Positions 17,350-26,274 of a stretch of 64,000 nt of DNA are shown here, one piece after another. Position 1 is the stretch's first letter; each line of letters opens with the position of its first letter. Origin of the DNA: CAVSJJ01 sp963771015 (GTDB taxonomy: Bacteria > Actinomycetota > Actinomycetes > Actinomycetales > Dermatophilaceae); contig CAVYRN010000004.1 in the NCBI GenBank assembly GCA_963771015.1, positions 1 to 64,000 of the forward strand. Direction: 5' to 3'. The notes under the pieces were generated by a model. That model did not search any database. It worked only from the letters and a program-made list of their open reading frames with translations, and had not been told where the DNA came from. Position numbers and translations under genes: made by a program.

Positions 17350-18740
17350 TCGCCATCAGCCTCGCCGAGGTCGCCGAGCTCACCGGCGGCCGGTTGTCCG
17401 GCATCTCGGCGGCCGACGCGGCCGTCCTCGTCGTGGACGGGCCCGTCATCACCGACTCACGTCAGGCCGGGCCCGGCAGCCTCTATGTCGCGCGGATCGG
17501 TGAGAGCCTCGACGGCCACGACTTCGTCGCCGGTGCCGGAGCCGCGGGGGCCGTGGCGGCACTGACGACGCGCGAGGTGGACGACCTGCCCTGCGTCGTC
17601 GTCGCCGACGTCCAGGACGCCTTCGCCGCCCTGTCGCGTCGGACGGTCGACAGGGCGGTCGGGCTCACCGTCATCGGCATCACCGGGTCCTCGGGCAAGA
17701 CGAGCACCAAGGACCTCCTCGGCTCGGTGCTCGGCGAGTACGGCGAGACGGTGGCACCGGAGGGCTCCTACAACTCCGAGGTCGGCGTGCCCCTCACCGT
17801 CACCCGGATCACGACGACGACGCGCTTCCTCGTCGTCGAGATGGGCGCCCGGGGGATCGGCCACATCCGCTACCTCGCGACGATGGCGCCGCCATGGATC
17901 GGTGTCGTACTCAACGTCGGCACCGCTCACCTCGGCGAGTTCGGTTCGCGCCGGGCGATCGCGGCGGCCAAGGCGGAGCTCGTCGAGGCGCTGCCGGCCG
18001 ACGGCGTCGCCGTCCTCAACGCCGACGACCCGGCCGTGCGCGCGATGTCGGCCGCGACCACGGCACGCGTCGTTCTCGTCGGGGAGGCTCCCGACGCGGA
18101 CGTCCGCGCCGAGGACGTCGCACTCGACGCCGACGGGTGTGCGTCCTTCGACGTCGTGACACCGGACGCCCGCGCTCGCGTCGACCTCCGCCTCGTCGGT
18201 CGTCACCATGTCGCCAACGCCATGGCCGTCGTCGCCGTCGCGATCGAGTGTGGCATGTCGCTGCCGCAGGTGGCGGCGGCGCTCGGCCGGGCCAGGCCGC
18301 TGAGCCGATGGCGGATGGAGGTCACGGACCGGGCGGACGGGGTGCGGGTCGTCAACGACGCCTACAACGCCAACCCCGACTCGATGCTCGCGGCCCTGAG
18401 CGCGCTGCGGGACATGAGTGCGCACCGCCGAGCGGTCGCCGTGCTCGGGACGATGCTCGAGCTCGGCGACGAGGCGGAGCGTGAGCACCGCCGCGTGGGG
18501 ACGTTCGCCGGGCAGCTCGGCATCGACCGGCTCGTCGTCGTCGGGGAGACGGCCCGACCCATCTGCGACGGAGCCGCCGAGGGTGGCGTCGCGTGCACGT
18601 GGGTTCCCGACGCTGACGCGGCATACGCCATCCTGTCCACACAAGTACGGCCCGGAGACGTCGTGTTGTTCAAGTCCAGCCGGGACGCCGGACTACGGTG
18701 GCTGGGAGAGAGGTTCGCCGGTGAGAGGGAGGAGAGCTAG
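17346..18740 (+). CDS. murF: UDP-MurNAc-tripeptide--D-Ala-D-Ala ligase MurF
   Basis: 464 residues. The GTG overlaps the murE TGA. The P-loop GITGSSGKTSTKDLLG, the following APEGSYNSEVGVPLT, and VVNDAYNANPDSMLAAL in the C-terminal domain are family hallmarks. It adds D-Ala-D-Ala to complete the UDP-MurNAc-pentapeptide. Its TAG is directly followed by the GTG of mraY, with a GGGAGGAGAG ribosome site inside the murF 3' end. Confidence 0.97.
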   Translation: MIAISLAEVAELTGGRLSGISAADAAVLVVDGPVITDSRQAGPGSLYVARIGESLDGHDFVAGAGAAGAVAALTTREVDDLPCVVVADVQDAFAALSRRTVDRAVGLTVIGITGSSGKTSTKDLLGSVLGEYGETVAPEGSYNSEVGVPLTVTRITTTTRFLVVEMGARGIGHIRYLATMAPPWIGVVLNVGTAHLGEFGSRRAIAAAKAELVEALPADGVAVLNADDPAVRAMSAATTARVVLVGEAPDADVRAEDVALDADGCASFDVVTPDARARVDLRLVGRHHVANAMAVVAVAIECGMSLPQVAAALGRARPLSRWRMEVTDRADGVRVVNDAYNANPDSMLAALSALRDMSAHRRAVAVLGTMLELGDEAEREHRRVGTFAGQLGIDRLVVVGETARPICDGAAEGGVACTWVPDADAAYAILSTQVRPGDVVLFKSSRDAGLRWLGERFAGEREES

Positions 18741-19823
18741 GTGAAGGCCGTCCTCATCGCAGCGGTGTTCTCCCTCTCCATCGCCCTGCTCGGAACGCCG
18801 ATGTTCATCAAGTGGCTCGTGCGGCGCGGCTATGGCCAGTTCATCCGCGACGACGGCCCCACGACGCACCACATCAAGCGCGGCACGCCGACGATGGGCG
18901 GCGCCGTCATCGTGGGTGCGGCGGCCGCGGCATACCTCTTCGCCCACCTGCTCACCCTCACCGAGCCCACCGTCTCCGGTCTGCTCGTCCTGTTCCTCAT
19001 GGGCGGCCTGGGGCTGGTCGGCTTCCTCGACGACTACATCAAGATCAGCAAGCAGCGCAGCCTCGGCCTGCGGACCCGGCAGAAGCTGGCCGGACAGACG
19101 CTCGTCGGCGTCCTGTTCTCGATCCTGGCGTTGCAGTTCCCCAACAACGCCTTCCGGACACCCGCGTCGACGAAGATCAGCTTCGTCCGCGACACGAACA
19201 TCGACCTCGCCTTCGCCGGACCGATCGCCGGGCTCATCCTCTTCATCCTCTGGGCGAACTTCATGATCTCGGGGCTGTCCAACGGGGTGAACCTCACCGA
19301 CGGGCTCGACGGGCTGGCCACCGGTGCCTCCGTCATGGTGTTCGCGTCGTACGTCCTCATCGGCATCTGGGAGTTCAACCAGAACTGCCAGACCAACCCC
19401 GGCATCAAGTGCTACGAGGTCCGCGACGCCCACGACCTCGCCGTGGTCGCGGCGGCGGCGATGGGCGCGTGCTTCGGGTTCCTCTGGTGGAACGCTGCTC
19501 CGGCGAAGATCTTCATGGGCGACACCGGCTCGCTCGCCCTGGGCGGGGCGATGGCCGGCCTGGCCATCACGACCCGGACCGAGTTCCTCATCGTCGTTCT
19601 CGGCGGCCTGTTCGTGACGATCACCCTCTCGGTCATCATCCAGGTCGCCTCGTTCAAGCTCACCGGCAAACGGGTGTTCCGGATGGCGCCGCTCCAGCAC
19701 CACTTCGAGCTGCTCGGCTGGCAGGAGGTCACGATCGTCATCCGGTTCTGGATCATCGCCGGTCTGTTCGTCGCCCTGGGCCTCGGCATCTTCTACGCCG
19801 AATGGGTGGTGGGCACGGGATGA
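18741..19823 (+). CDS. mraY: Phospho-MurNAc-pentapeptide transferase MraY
   Basis: 360 residues, about ten membrane helices. Signature motifs are in order: DGPTTHHIKRGTPTMGG, FLDDYIKISKQRSLGL (Asp pair), NLTDGLDGLATGASV, FMGDTGSLALGGAMA and PLQHHFELLGW. It transfers phospho-MurNAc-pentapeptide to undecaprenyl phosphate to make lipid I. The stop overlaps the murD ATG by 4 nt. Confidence 0.98.
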   Translation: MKAVLIAAVFSLSIALLGTPMFIKWLVRRGYGQFIRDDGPTTHHIKRGTPTMGGAVIVGAAAAAYLFAHLLTLTEPTVSGLLVLFLMGGLGLVGFLDDYIKISKQRSLGLRTRQKLAGQTLVGVLFSILALQFPNNAFRTPASTKISFVRDTNIDLAFAGPIAGLILFILWANFMISGLSNGVNLTDGLDGLATGASVMVFASYVLIGIWEFNQNCQTNPGIKCYEVRDAHDLAVVAAAAMGACFGFLWWNAAPAKIFMGDTGSLALGGAMAGLAITTRTEFLIVVLGGLFVTITLSVIIQVASFKLTGKRVFRMAPLQHHFELLGWQEVTIVIRFWIIAGLFVALGLGIFYAEWVVGTG

Positions 19824-21331
19824 CCGACGCCGCCTCCGGTCCGCAGCCCGAGGCGACCGCGGACCGGCTCGCCGGGCTGACCCACCGGGACGCGGGCTGG
19901 GCCGGCCTGTCGGTGCTCGTGGCCGGGCTCGGCATCAGCGGGTTCGCTGCCGCGGATGCCCTCCTCGAGCGCGGGGCCCACGTTCTCGTCGTCGACGGGG
20001 CCGTCCCCGCCGACGGGTCGGCGATGGCCGAGAAGGCCCGCATCCTCGACATCCTCGGCGCCCGGTTGTCGTTCGGCCCCGACGCCGTCGCCGGTATGCC
20101 GCCGGAGCAGGTCGGCCTCGTCGTCACCTCCCCGGGCTGGCGCCCGGACCAGCCGATGCTCGCCGAGGCGGGCCGTCGGGGCATCCCGGTGTGGGGCGAG
20201 GTCGAGCTGGCCTGGCGCATGCGCCCCCAGCAGGGCGCCGCGCCCTGGCTCGTCGTCACCGGGACCAACGGCAAGACGACGACGGTCCAGATGCTCGCGG
20301 CCATGCTGCGCGCCGCCGGTCTGCGGGCGACGAGCGCCGGCAACGTCGGGACGCCGCTGCTCGAGGCCGTTCTCGACCCCCAACCGTTCGACGTCATCGC
20401 CGTCGAGCTGTCGAGCTTCCAGCTGCACTGGTCGCACTCGATCGCCCCCCGGGCGTCGGCGTGCCTCAACGTCGCTCCGGACCACGTGGACTGGCACGGT
20501 TCCTTCGAGGCATACCTCGCGGCCAAGGGGCGGGTCTATGAGCGGACCGAGGTCGCGTGCGTCTACAACGTCGAGGACCCGCAGACCGAGCGGCTCGTGG
20601 AGGCGGCCGACGTCCAGGAGGGCTGCCGCGCGGTCGGCTTCACACTCGGAGTACCGGCACCGTCGATGGTCGGTCTTGTCGACGACGTCCTCGCCGACCG
20701 GGCCTTCGTCGAGCAGCGCCGGCACGCCGCCGCCGAGCTGGCCACCGTCGCCGACCTCGGGGGAGAGGGCCGCGAGGTGGCGCCGCACGTCATCGCCAAC
20801 GCCCTCGCTGCCGCGGCGCTCGCCCGCGCCCACGGCGTCCCCCCCGGCGCCGTGCGGGACGGACTGCGGGCCTTCCGCCCCGAGCCACACCGGATCGCGT
20901 CGGTGGCCGTCGTCGGCGACGTCCGGTACGTGGACGACTCCAAGGCGACGAACCCCCATGCGGCCGAGGCGTCCCTGCGCGCCTACGACCACGTCGTCTG
21001 GGTGGCCGGCGGGCTGCTCAAGGGCGCCGACGTCGACGACCTCGTCCGGGGCGCCGCCGGCCGGTTGCGCGCGGTCGTCCTCATCGGTGCCGACCGGGCC
21101 CGGATCGCGGAGGCGCTCGCCCGACACGCGCCCGAGATCCCGGTCATCGACCTCGCGTCCACGGACACTGGCACCATGGACCGTGTCGTTGCCGAGGCTG
21201 CAGCCCTCGCCCAGCCGGGCGATGTCGTGCTTCTCGCCCCGGCCGCCGCGTCCATGGACATGTTCGCCGACTACGGCGCTCGGGGCGACGCCTTCGCCGA
21301 GGCGGTCCACCGGCTCGCCGCGGGGGAGTGA
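19820..21331 (+). CDS. murD: UDP-MurNAc-L-Ala--D-Glu ligase MurD
   Basis: 503 residues; ATGA overlap with mraY fixes the start. It has the N-terminal Rossmann-like domain (SVLVAGLGISGFAAADALL), P-loop VVTGTNGKTTTVQML, VELSSFQLHWSHS, NVAPDHVDWHGSFEAYL and a C-terminal domain containing YVDDSKATNPHAAEASL. It adds D-glutamate to UDP-MurNAc-L-alanine. An N-terminal extension of about 25 residues precedes the first strand. Confidence 0.97.
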   Translation: MTDAASGPQPEATADRLAGLTHRDAGWAGLSVLVAGLGISGFAAADALLERGAHVLVVDGAVPADGSAMAEKARILDILGARLSFGPDAVAGMPPEQVGLVVTSPGWRPDQPMLAEAGRRGIPVWGEVELAWRMRPQQGAAPWLVVTGTNGKTTTVQMLAAMLRAAGLRATSAGNVGTPLLEAVLDPQPFDVIAVELSSFQLHWSHSIAPRASACLNVAPDHVDWHGSFEAYLAAKGRVYERTEVACVYNVEDPQTERLVEAADVQEGCRAVGFTLGVPAPSMVGLVDDVLADRAFVEQRRHAAAELATVADLGGEGREVAPHVIANALAAAALARAHGVPPGAVRDGLRAFRPEPHRIASVAVVGDVRYVDDSKATNPHAAEASLRAYDHVVWVAGGLLKGADVDDLVRGAAGRLRAVVLIGADRARIAEALARHAPEIPVIDLASTDTGTMDRVVAEAAALAQPGDVVLLAPAAASMDMFADYGARGDAFAEAVHRLAAGE

Positions 21332-21336
21332 GCAGG

Positions 21337-22608
21337 GTGAGCAGCACCTCGGCGCCCGCGCGCGCGAGGACGGCAGAACGTCCCCGGGGCCGGTTCGGGG
21401 CGTGGCGGGCCCACTTCGACTCCCCGGTGACGACGTACAACCTCATCGCCGGCGTGACCTTCGCTCTCGTCGTCTTCGGCCTCGTCATGGTGCTGTCGGC
21501 GTCGACGGTCATGTCCCTCCAGGAGACCGACCTCGCCTCTCCCTATGCGATCTTCCAGAGCCAGCTCGTGTTCGCGGGTATCGGGACCGTCGCCCTCATC
21601 GTCGCGTCGCGGCTCCCGGTCATCGCGTGGAAGCGGCTCGCCGTCCCGGTGCTCGTCGTCGCGTTGGGCCTGCAGATGCTCGTCTTCACCCCGCTGGGGA
21701 TCAGCGTCAACGGCAACCTCAACTGGATCCGCGTCGGCCCGCTGACGATGCAGCCGTCCGAGCTCATCAAGGTCGGTCTCGTCCTCGTCGGCGGTCTCGT
21801 CCTGTCCCGCAAGTACAAGCACCTCGACCAGCTCGGCCACATCATCGTGCCGTTCGTGCTGCCGATCGCCGCCGTCTCGGTCGCCCTCGTCCTCGTCGGC
21901 GGTGACCTCGGCACCGTCCTCGTCCTCGGTGCGATCATCGCCGCGGTCCTCTATGCCGCTGGTGTGCCCGGACGGTGGTTCGCCTTCTCCTTCGCCGGGT
22001 TCGCCGCCCTGGCGACGTCGATGGTGCTCGTCAGCCCGAACCGGCTGGCCCGCTTCGACGTGTGGCTCGGACGCGACACCAACCCGTTCGGCAACGCGCG
22101 GCAGCCGATGCAGGGCCGCTTCGCCCTCGCCGACGGCGGGTGGTTCGGGCTCGGGCTCGGTGCGAGCCGGGAGAAGTGGCAGTGGCTCTCGGAGCCGCAC
22201 AACGACTTCATCTTCGCCATCATCGGCGAGGAGCTCGGGCTGCCCGGAACGCTCATCGTCCTCGTCCTGTTCGCCGTCCTCACCATCGCCTGCTACCGCC
22301 TCGTCATGCGGACCTCCGACGTCTTCGTCCGCGTCGCCACGGCCGGGGCGATGACGTGGATCGTCATCCAGGCGATGGTCAACATCGGCACCGTCATCGG
22401 GCTGCTCCCCGTCATCGGGCTCCCGCTGCCGCTCGTCTCCTCCGGAGGCTCCTCGCTGGTGACCACGATGCTCGTCCTCGGCATCCTGCTGTCGTTCGCC
22501 AGGGCCGAGCCCGGGTGCGCCAAGGCCCTGGCGGCCCGACCATCCGTCCTGCGCCGCACCCTGTCCGTCGTGCCCTCGGGGGCGCTGCGCCGCTGGAGTG
22601 GACGGTGA
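21337..22608 (+). CDS. ftsW: Lipid II glycosyltransferase FtsW (SEDS family)
   Basis: 423 residues. Of two in-frame GTGs (21328 overlapping the murD TGA, and 21337), the second sits 8 nt after GGGGGAG and is preferred. Ten SEDS helices are visible, with NLNWIRVGPLTMQPSELIKV, the DGGWFGLGLGASREKW loop, PHNDFIFAIIGEELG and LPLPLVSSGGSSLV. FtsW polymerises septal glycan and works with FtsI, seven genes upstream of its partner MurG's start in the same operon. The C-terminus ends in a short basic cytoplasmic tail. Confidence 0.96.
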   Translation: MSSTSAPARARTAERPRGRFGAWRAHFDSPVTTYNLIAGVTFALVVFGLVMVLSASTVMSLQETDLASPYAIFQSQLVFAGIGTVALIVASRLPVIAWKRLAVPVLVVALGLQMLVFTPLGISVNGNLNWIRVGPLTMQPSELIKVGLVLVGGLVLSRKYKHLDQLGHIIVPFVLPIAAVSVALVLVGGDLGTVLVLGAIIAAVLYAAGVPGRWFAFSFAGFAALATSMVLVSPNRLARFDVWLGRDTNPFGNARQPMQGRFALADGGWFGLGLGASREKWQWLSEPHNDFIFAIIGEELGLPGTLIVLVLFAVLTIACYRLVMRTSDVFVRVATAGAMTWIVIQAMVNIGTVIGLLPVIGLPLPLVSSGGSSLVTTMLVLGILLSFARAEPGCAKALAARPSVLRRTLSVVPSGALRRWSGR

Positions 22609-23705
22609 CCCCGGGACCGCGCTCGATCGTCCTCGCCGGCGGCGGCACGGCCGGCCATGTCTCCCCGCTGCTCTCGCTCGCCGACTGCCTGCGCCGCCGC
22701 GACCCCGGGGTGACGATCCGGGTCCTCGGGACGGCGGAGGGACTGGAGTCCAGGCTCGTCCCCGAGCGTGGCTACGAGCTCTCCGTCGTGCCCAAGGTGC
22801 CGCTGCCGAGACGGCCGAGCGCCGACCTGCTGCGGCTGCCGGGAAACCTGCGGGCCGCGGTGGGTGCCGCCGGCCGCGCGATCGACGAGGTGGGGGCCGA
22901 GGTGGTCGTGGGGTTCGGCGGCTACGTCAGCACGCCGGCCTACCTCGCCGCCCGGCGGCGCGGCATCCCGGTCGTCGTCCACGAGCAGAACGCCCGCCCC
23001 GGCATCGCCAACCGGCTCGGCGCCCGGTTCGCCGCGGCGGTCGGGGTGACCTTCCCCGACACCCCGTTGCGCAAGGCGACGGTCGTCGGCATGCCGCTGC
23101 GGCGCGAGATCGCCACCTTCGACCGAGCCGCCCTGAGGGAGGAGGCGCTGCGGACGTTCGGGCTAGACCCCCGCTGGCCGACGGTCCTCGTCACCGGTGG
23201 GTCGCTGGGCGCGGCCCGGCTCAACGAGGCGTTCTTCGGCTCCGTCGACGCCCTGCGGGCGGCCGGGGTCCAGGTCCTGCATGTCTCGGGGCTGGGCAAG
23301 GAGCGCGAGGTAGCCGGGGTCGCCGACAGCCCGCCGTACGTCGTCCTCCCGTACGCCGACCGGATGGAGCTGGCGTATGCCGCTGCCGACGTCGTCGTCG
23401 CCCGGGCCGGCGCCAGCACCGTGTGCGAGCTCACCGCCGTCGGGCTGCCGGCGGTCTATGTCCCGCTCCCGATCGGCAACGGCGAGCAGCGCCTCAACGC
23501 CTCCTCCGTCATCGCCGCCGGCGGCGGCCTCCTCGTCGACGACGCCGACGTCAGCCCCGCGTGGGTCTCGACCCACCTCGTCGCGCTGATGAGCGACCGC
23601 GGCCGGGTCGCCGACATGGCGGCCAAGGCGGCCTCGGTGGGTGAGCGGGGCGGCGACGAGCTGCTCGCTGACCTCGTGGCCGAGGCCGCACTGAAGGGCC
23701 GCTGA
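22605..23705 (+). CDS. murG: UDP-GlcNAc transferase MurG
   Basis: 366 residues. The GTG at 22605 overlaps the ftsW TGA; GGAG lies 7 nt before it. The glycine loop SIVLAGGGTAGHVSPLLSLA, membrane-facing GYVSTPAYLAARRRGIPVV, HEQNARPGIANRL, VTGGSLGAARLNEAF and ARAGASTVCELTAVGLP are typical of GT28 MurG. It converts lipid I to lipid II on the inner membrane face. Confidence 0.97.
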   Translation: MTPGPRSIVLAGGGTAGHVSPLLSLADCLRRRDPGVTIRVLGTAEGLESRLVPERGYELSVVPKVPLPRRPSADLLRLPGNLRAAVGAAGRAIDEVGAEVVVGFGGYVSTPAYLAARRRGIPVVVHEQNARPGIANRLGARFAAAVGVTFPDTPLRKATVVGMPLRREIATFDRAALREEALRTFGLDPRWPTVLVTGGSLGAARLNEAFFGSVDALRAAGVQVLHVSGLGKEREVAGVADSPPYVVLPYADRMELAYAAADVVVARAGASTVCELTAVGLPAVYVPLPIGNGEQRLNASSVIAAGGGLLVDDADVSPAWVSTHLVALMSDRGRVADMAAKAASVGERGGDELLADLVAEAALKGR

Positions 23706-23707
23706 CC

Positions 23708-25150
23708 GTGGACCCTATTCCCACCCGCTTCGACCTCGCCGCGCCGCTACCTGGGCTGGTCGAGCTGGGGCGGGTCCACCTCGTCGCGATCGGCGGCGCT
23801 GGGATGTCCGGCGTCGCGGCCATCCTGCTCGACCGCGGCGTCGCCGTGAGCGGTTCCGACGCCAAGGCGTCGGCCGTGCTCGAGGCGTTGCGGGAAAGGG
23901 GTGCTCGGGTCTACGTGGGACACGACGCGGTCCATCTGGACAACGTTGACACGGTCGTCGTGTCCTCGGCGATCCGGGACGACAACATCGAGCTCGCCGC
24001 CGCCCGCGCACGGGGCCTGAGGGTGCTGCACCGATCCCAGGCGCTCGCGGTGACGATGGCGGGCTCGCGCCGGGTCGCCGTCGCCGGAGCAAGCGGCAAG
24101 ACGACGACGACATCGATGCTCGCGGTCGCCCTCTCCGCGGCGGGGGCCGACCCCTCGTTCGTCGGTGGCGGCGAGATCGCCCAGCTCGGCGGCAGCGCCC
24201 ACTGGGGAGGCGGCGGCGTGTTCGTCGCCGAGGCCGACGAGAGCGACGGCTCATTCCTCGTCTACCGTCCCGAGATCGCCGTCGTCACCAACGTCCAGCC
24301 CGACCACCTCGACTTCTACGGCACCTTCGAGCGGGTCCAGGAGGCGTACGCCGCGTTCGCGGAGTCGGTGGCGCCCGACGGGCTGCTGGTGGCCTGCCAC
24401 GACGACCCCGGGTCCCGGCGGCTCGCCGAGACCCGCCGCGCCGCGGGCGCGCGGGTCCTCACCTACGGCTTCGACGGGGGAGCCGATCTCGTCGTGACGG
24501 TGACCGCGACCGAGGGGCTCGGCAGTCGGTCCCTGTTGGTACAGCGGTGCGTCGAGCACGAGCTCGTGCTGTCGGTCCCCGGGCCGCACAACGTCCTCGA
24601 CGCCGCCGCGGCCTACCTCGTCGGGACGGCGGGGCTCGGCGTGCGCCCGCGAGCCATGCTCGACGGGCTCGCCGGCTTCACCGGGGCGCGGCGCCGCTTC
24701 GAGGTGCTGGGCGAGGCGGCCGGAGTCACCGTCGTCGACGACTACGCCCACAACCCGGCCAAGGTCGACTCCGTGGTCGGGACGGCCCGCTCGGTCCTCG
24801 GCCGGCGCGGCACCGGGCGGCTTCACGTCCTGTTCCAGCCGCACCTGTACTCGCGGACCCGCGACTTCGCCGAGGACTTCGCCGCCGCGCTGGCTCACGC
24901 CGACACCGTCGTGCTGCTCGACATCTACGGCGCTCGTGAGGACCCCATGCCGGGCGTCACCTCCGAGCTCATCGGCGCTCCGCTGCGGGAGCGGCACGGA
25001 CATCCGGAGGTCGTCGTCGGACCCGCCCGGGACGACGCCGTCGCCCTCGTCGTCGACCGGGCTCGGCCCGGCGACCTCATCCTCACCGTCGGCGCCGGCG
25101 ACATCACCACGCTCGCCCCGCGGATCCTCGCGGCTCTGGAGGGCCGATGA
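23708..25150 (+). CDS. murC: UDP-MurNAc--L-Ala ligase MurC
   Basis: 480 residues from a GTG two bases after the murG stop. The N-terminal motif HLVAIGGAGMSGVAAILLDRG, P-loop AVAGASGKTTTTSML, ADESDGSFL, NVQPDHLDFYGTF and C-terminal VVDDYAHNPAKVDSVV identify it. It begins pentapeptide assembly by adding L-Ala to UDP-MurNAc. The P-loop reads GASGKT rather than the commoner GTHGKT; this is seen in relatives and need not impair function. ATGA overlap with ftsQ. Confidence 0.97.
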   Translation: MDPIPTRFDLAAPLPGLVELGRVHLVAIGGAGMSGVAAILLDRGVAVSGSDAKASAVLEALRERGARVYVGHDAVHLDNVDTVVVSSAIRDDNIELAAARARGLRVLHRSQALAVTMAGSRRVAVAGASGKTTTTSMLAVALSAAGADPSFVGGGEIAQLGGSAHWGGGGVFVAEADESDGSFLVYRPEIAVVTNVQPDHLDFYGTFERVQEAYAAFAESVAPDGLLVACHDDPGSRRLAETRRAAGARVLTYGFDGGADLVVTVTATEGLGSRSLLVQRCVEHELVLSVPGPHNVLDAAAAYLVGTAGLGVRPRAMLDGLAGFTGARRRFEVLGEAAGVTVVDDYAHNPAKVDSVVGTARSVLGRRGTGRLHVLFQPHLYSRTRDFAEDFAAALAHADTVVLLDIYGAREDPMPGVTSELIGAPLRERHGHPEVVVGPARDDAVALVVDRARPGDLILTVGAGDITTLAPRILAALEGR

Positions 25151-25929
25151 GTACGCCGCAGCGGGGTCGTGGCTCCGTCAGCACCGCGTCCCGCCCGCGG
25201 TCCGGCGGGGTCGCCTCCTCGGCCTCCCGGTTCGAGGCCCGGGCGGCCACCGTCCGACGTCGCCCCTGGACGCGGATCCTGTGGACGGTCCTCCTCGCCG
25301 CCGTGGCCGCCGGACTGGCCTGGTTGATCTGGTGGAGCCCGGTCCTCGCGGTGCGTTCGGTCGAGGTCGCCGGGGTCACCGGAGCCGAGGCCCGAGCCGT
25401 CCAGGCTCTGGTGGAGGTTCCCGACGGCACGCCGCTGGCCCGTGTCGACACCGGCGCAGTGGCGGACCGGATCCGGTCCAGGGTGACGATCGCGGAGGTC
25501 TCCGTCGACCGGTCCTGGCCGGGCACCCTGAGCATCCACGTCGTCCCGCGGACGCCGGCGATCATCGTGAAGAGCCCTCAAGGTCAACTACAGGTTGTGG
25601 ACCGGCACGGGGTCGCCTACGGCCGGGTGACCCGCGCGCCGGCGGGCATCCCCGTCGTCACGGCGAAGAACGCCTCCGCGGCCATGACCCCCGAGGCGGT
25701 CGCGACGGCGATCTCGGTCGTCGAGTCCCTTCCGCCGAACCTCTCGTCGCGAGTCGGCTCGCTCACCGTCAGCTCGGCGGACCTGGTGACCTTCACCCTT
25801 GGGTCGACGACCATCGTCTGGGGCAACGCCGAGCAGGCGGAACGCAAGGTCGCCATCATCGATGTGCTGCTCAAGACCAAGCCGCACACGATCGACGTCA
25901 GCGCGCCGGACACGCCGGTGACCCGGTAG
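25147..25929 (+). CDS. ftsQ: Cell division protein FtsQ/DivIB
   Basis: 260 residues. A Ser/Arg-rich cytoplasmic N-terminus and one helix (ILWTVLLAAVAAGLAWLIWW) are followed by a POTRA domain (SPVLAVRSVEVAGVTGAEAR ... VTIAEVSVDRSWPGTLSIHV) and the FtsQ beta domain. It recruits FtsL/FtsB to the septum. It ends the overlapping part of the cluster; a 345-nt leader follows before ftsZ. Confidence 0.94.
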   Translation: MSTPQRGRGSVSTASRPRSGGVASSASRFEARAATVRRRPWTRILWTVLLAAVAAGLAWLIWWSPVLAVRSVEVAGVTGAEARAVQALVEVPDGTPLARVDTGAVADRIRSRVTIAEVSVDRSWPGTLSIHVVPRTPAIIVKSPQGQLQVVDRHGVAYGRVTRAPAGIPVVTAKNASAAMTPEAVATAISVVESLPPNLSSRVGSLTVSSADLVTFTLGSTTIVWGNAEQAERKVAIIDVLLKTKPHTIDVSAPDTPVTR

Positions 25930-26090
25930 CGCGGAGCGCCACCGCGTCACCGGATCCGCGGTCCCCCGCTGACGCGGAGCGCCGCGGACGTAGCCCGTGT
26001 GACAGGTGAGTCGTATGGGGCCTGTGAGAGTATTGGGTCAACTGGACCCGACGTGCGGTGAACCCGACAGCCGACACGCCCTGGGGTTGT

Positions 26091-26119
26091 TTGATCGTGG
26101 CTCTCAGCCCGCCTAGCGT
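26091..26119 (+). promoter_or_regulatory. Predicted ftsZ promoter
   Basis: TTGATC, a 17-nt spacer and TAGCGT, about 155 nt before the ftsZ start. It lies in the 345-nt ftsQ-ftsZ gap, so ftsZ can be expressed separately from the upstream operon. Confidence 0.55.
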
Positions 26120-26148
26120 CAACACCACGGAACATGGGGACAACCATG

Positions 26149-26171
26149 ACCGTCACGTCGAACTTGACGGT
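26149..26171. promoter_or_regulatory. Inverted repeat in the ftsZ leader
   Basis: ACCGTCA and TGACGGT (7-bp arms, 9-nt loop), about 30 nt downstream of the predicted -10. It could act as an operator or as a leader RNA hairpin. Confidence 0.35.
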
Positions 26172-26274
26172 TGGGGCCAGGCATCGGCCCGGGCCGACAC
26201 CGCATGTGCAGCACCCGAGCACCGCCCCAGAGCACGGCGCACCCCGTGCACCGGATCAGGAGAGGCCCACCACC

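Noticed and set aside
26134..26274. 47-residue N-terminal extension of FtsZ
   Set aside because: Pro/His/Arg-rich, unlike any FtsZ; the GTG at 26275 has a ribosome site and gives the conserved start.
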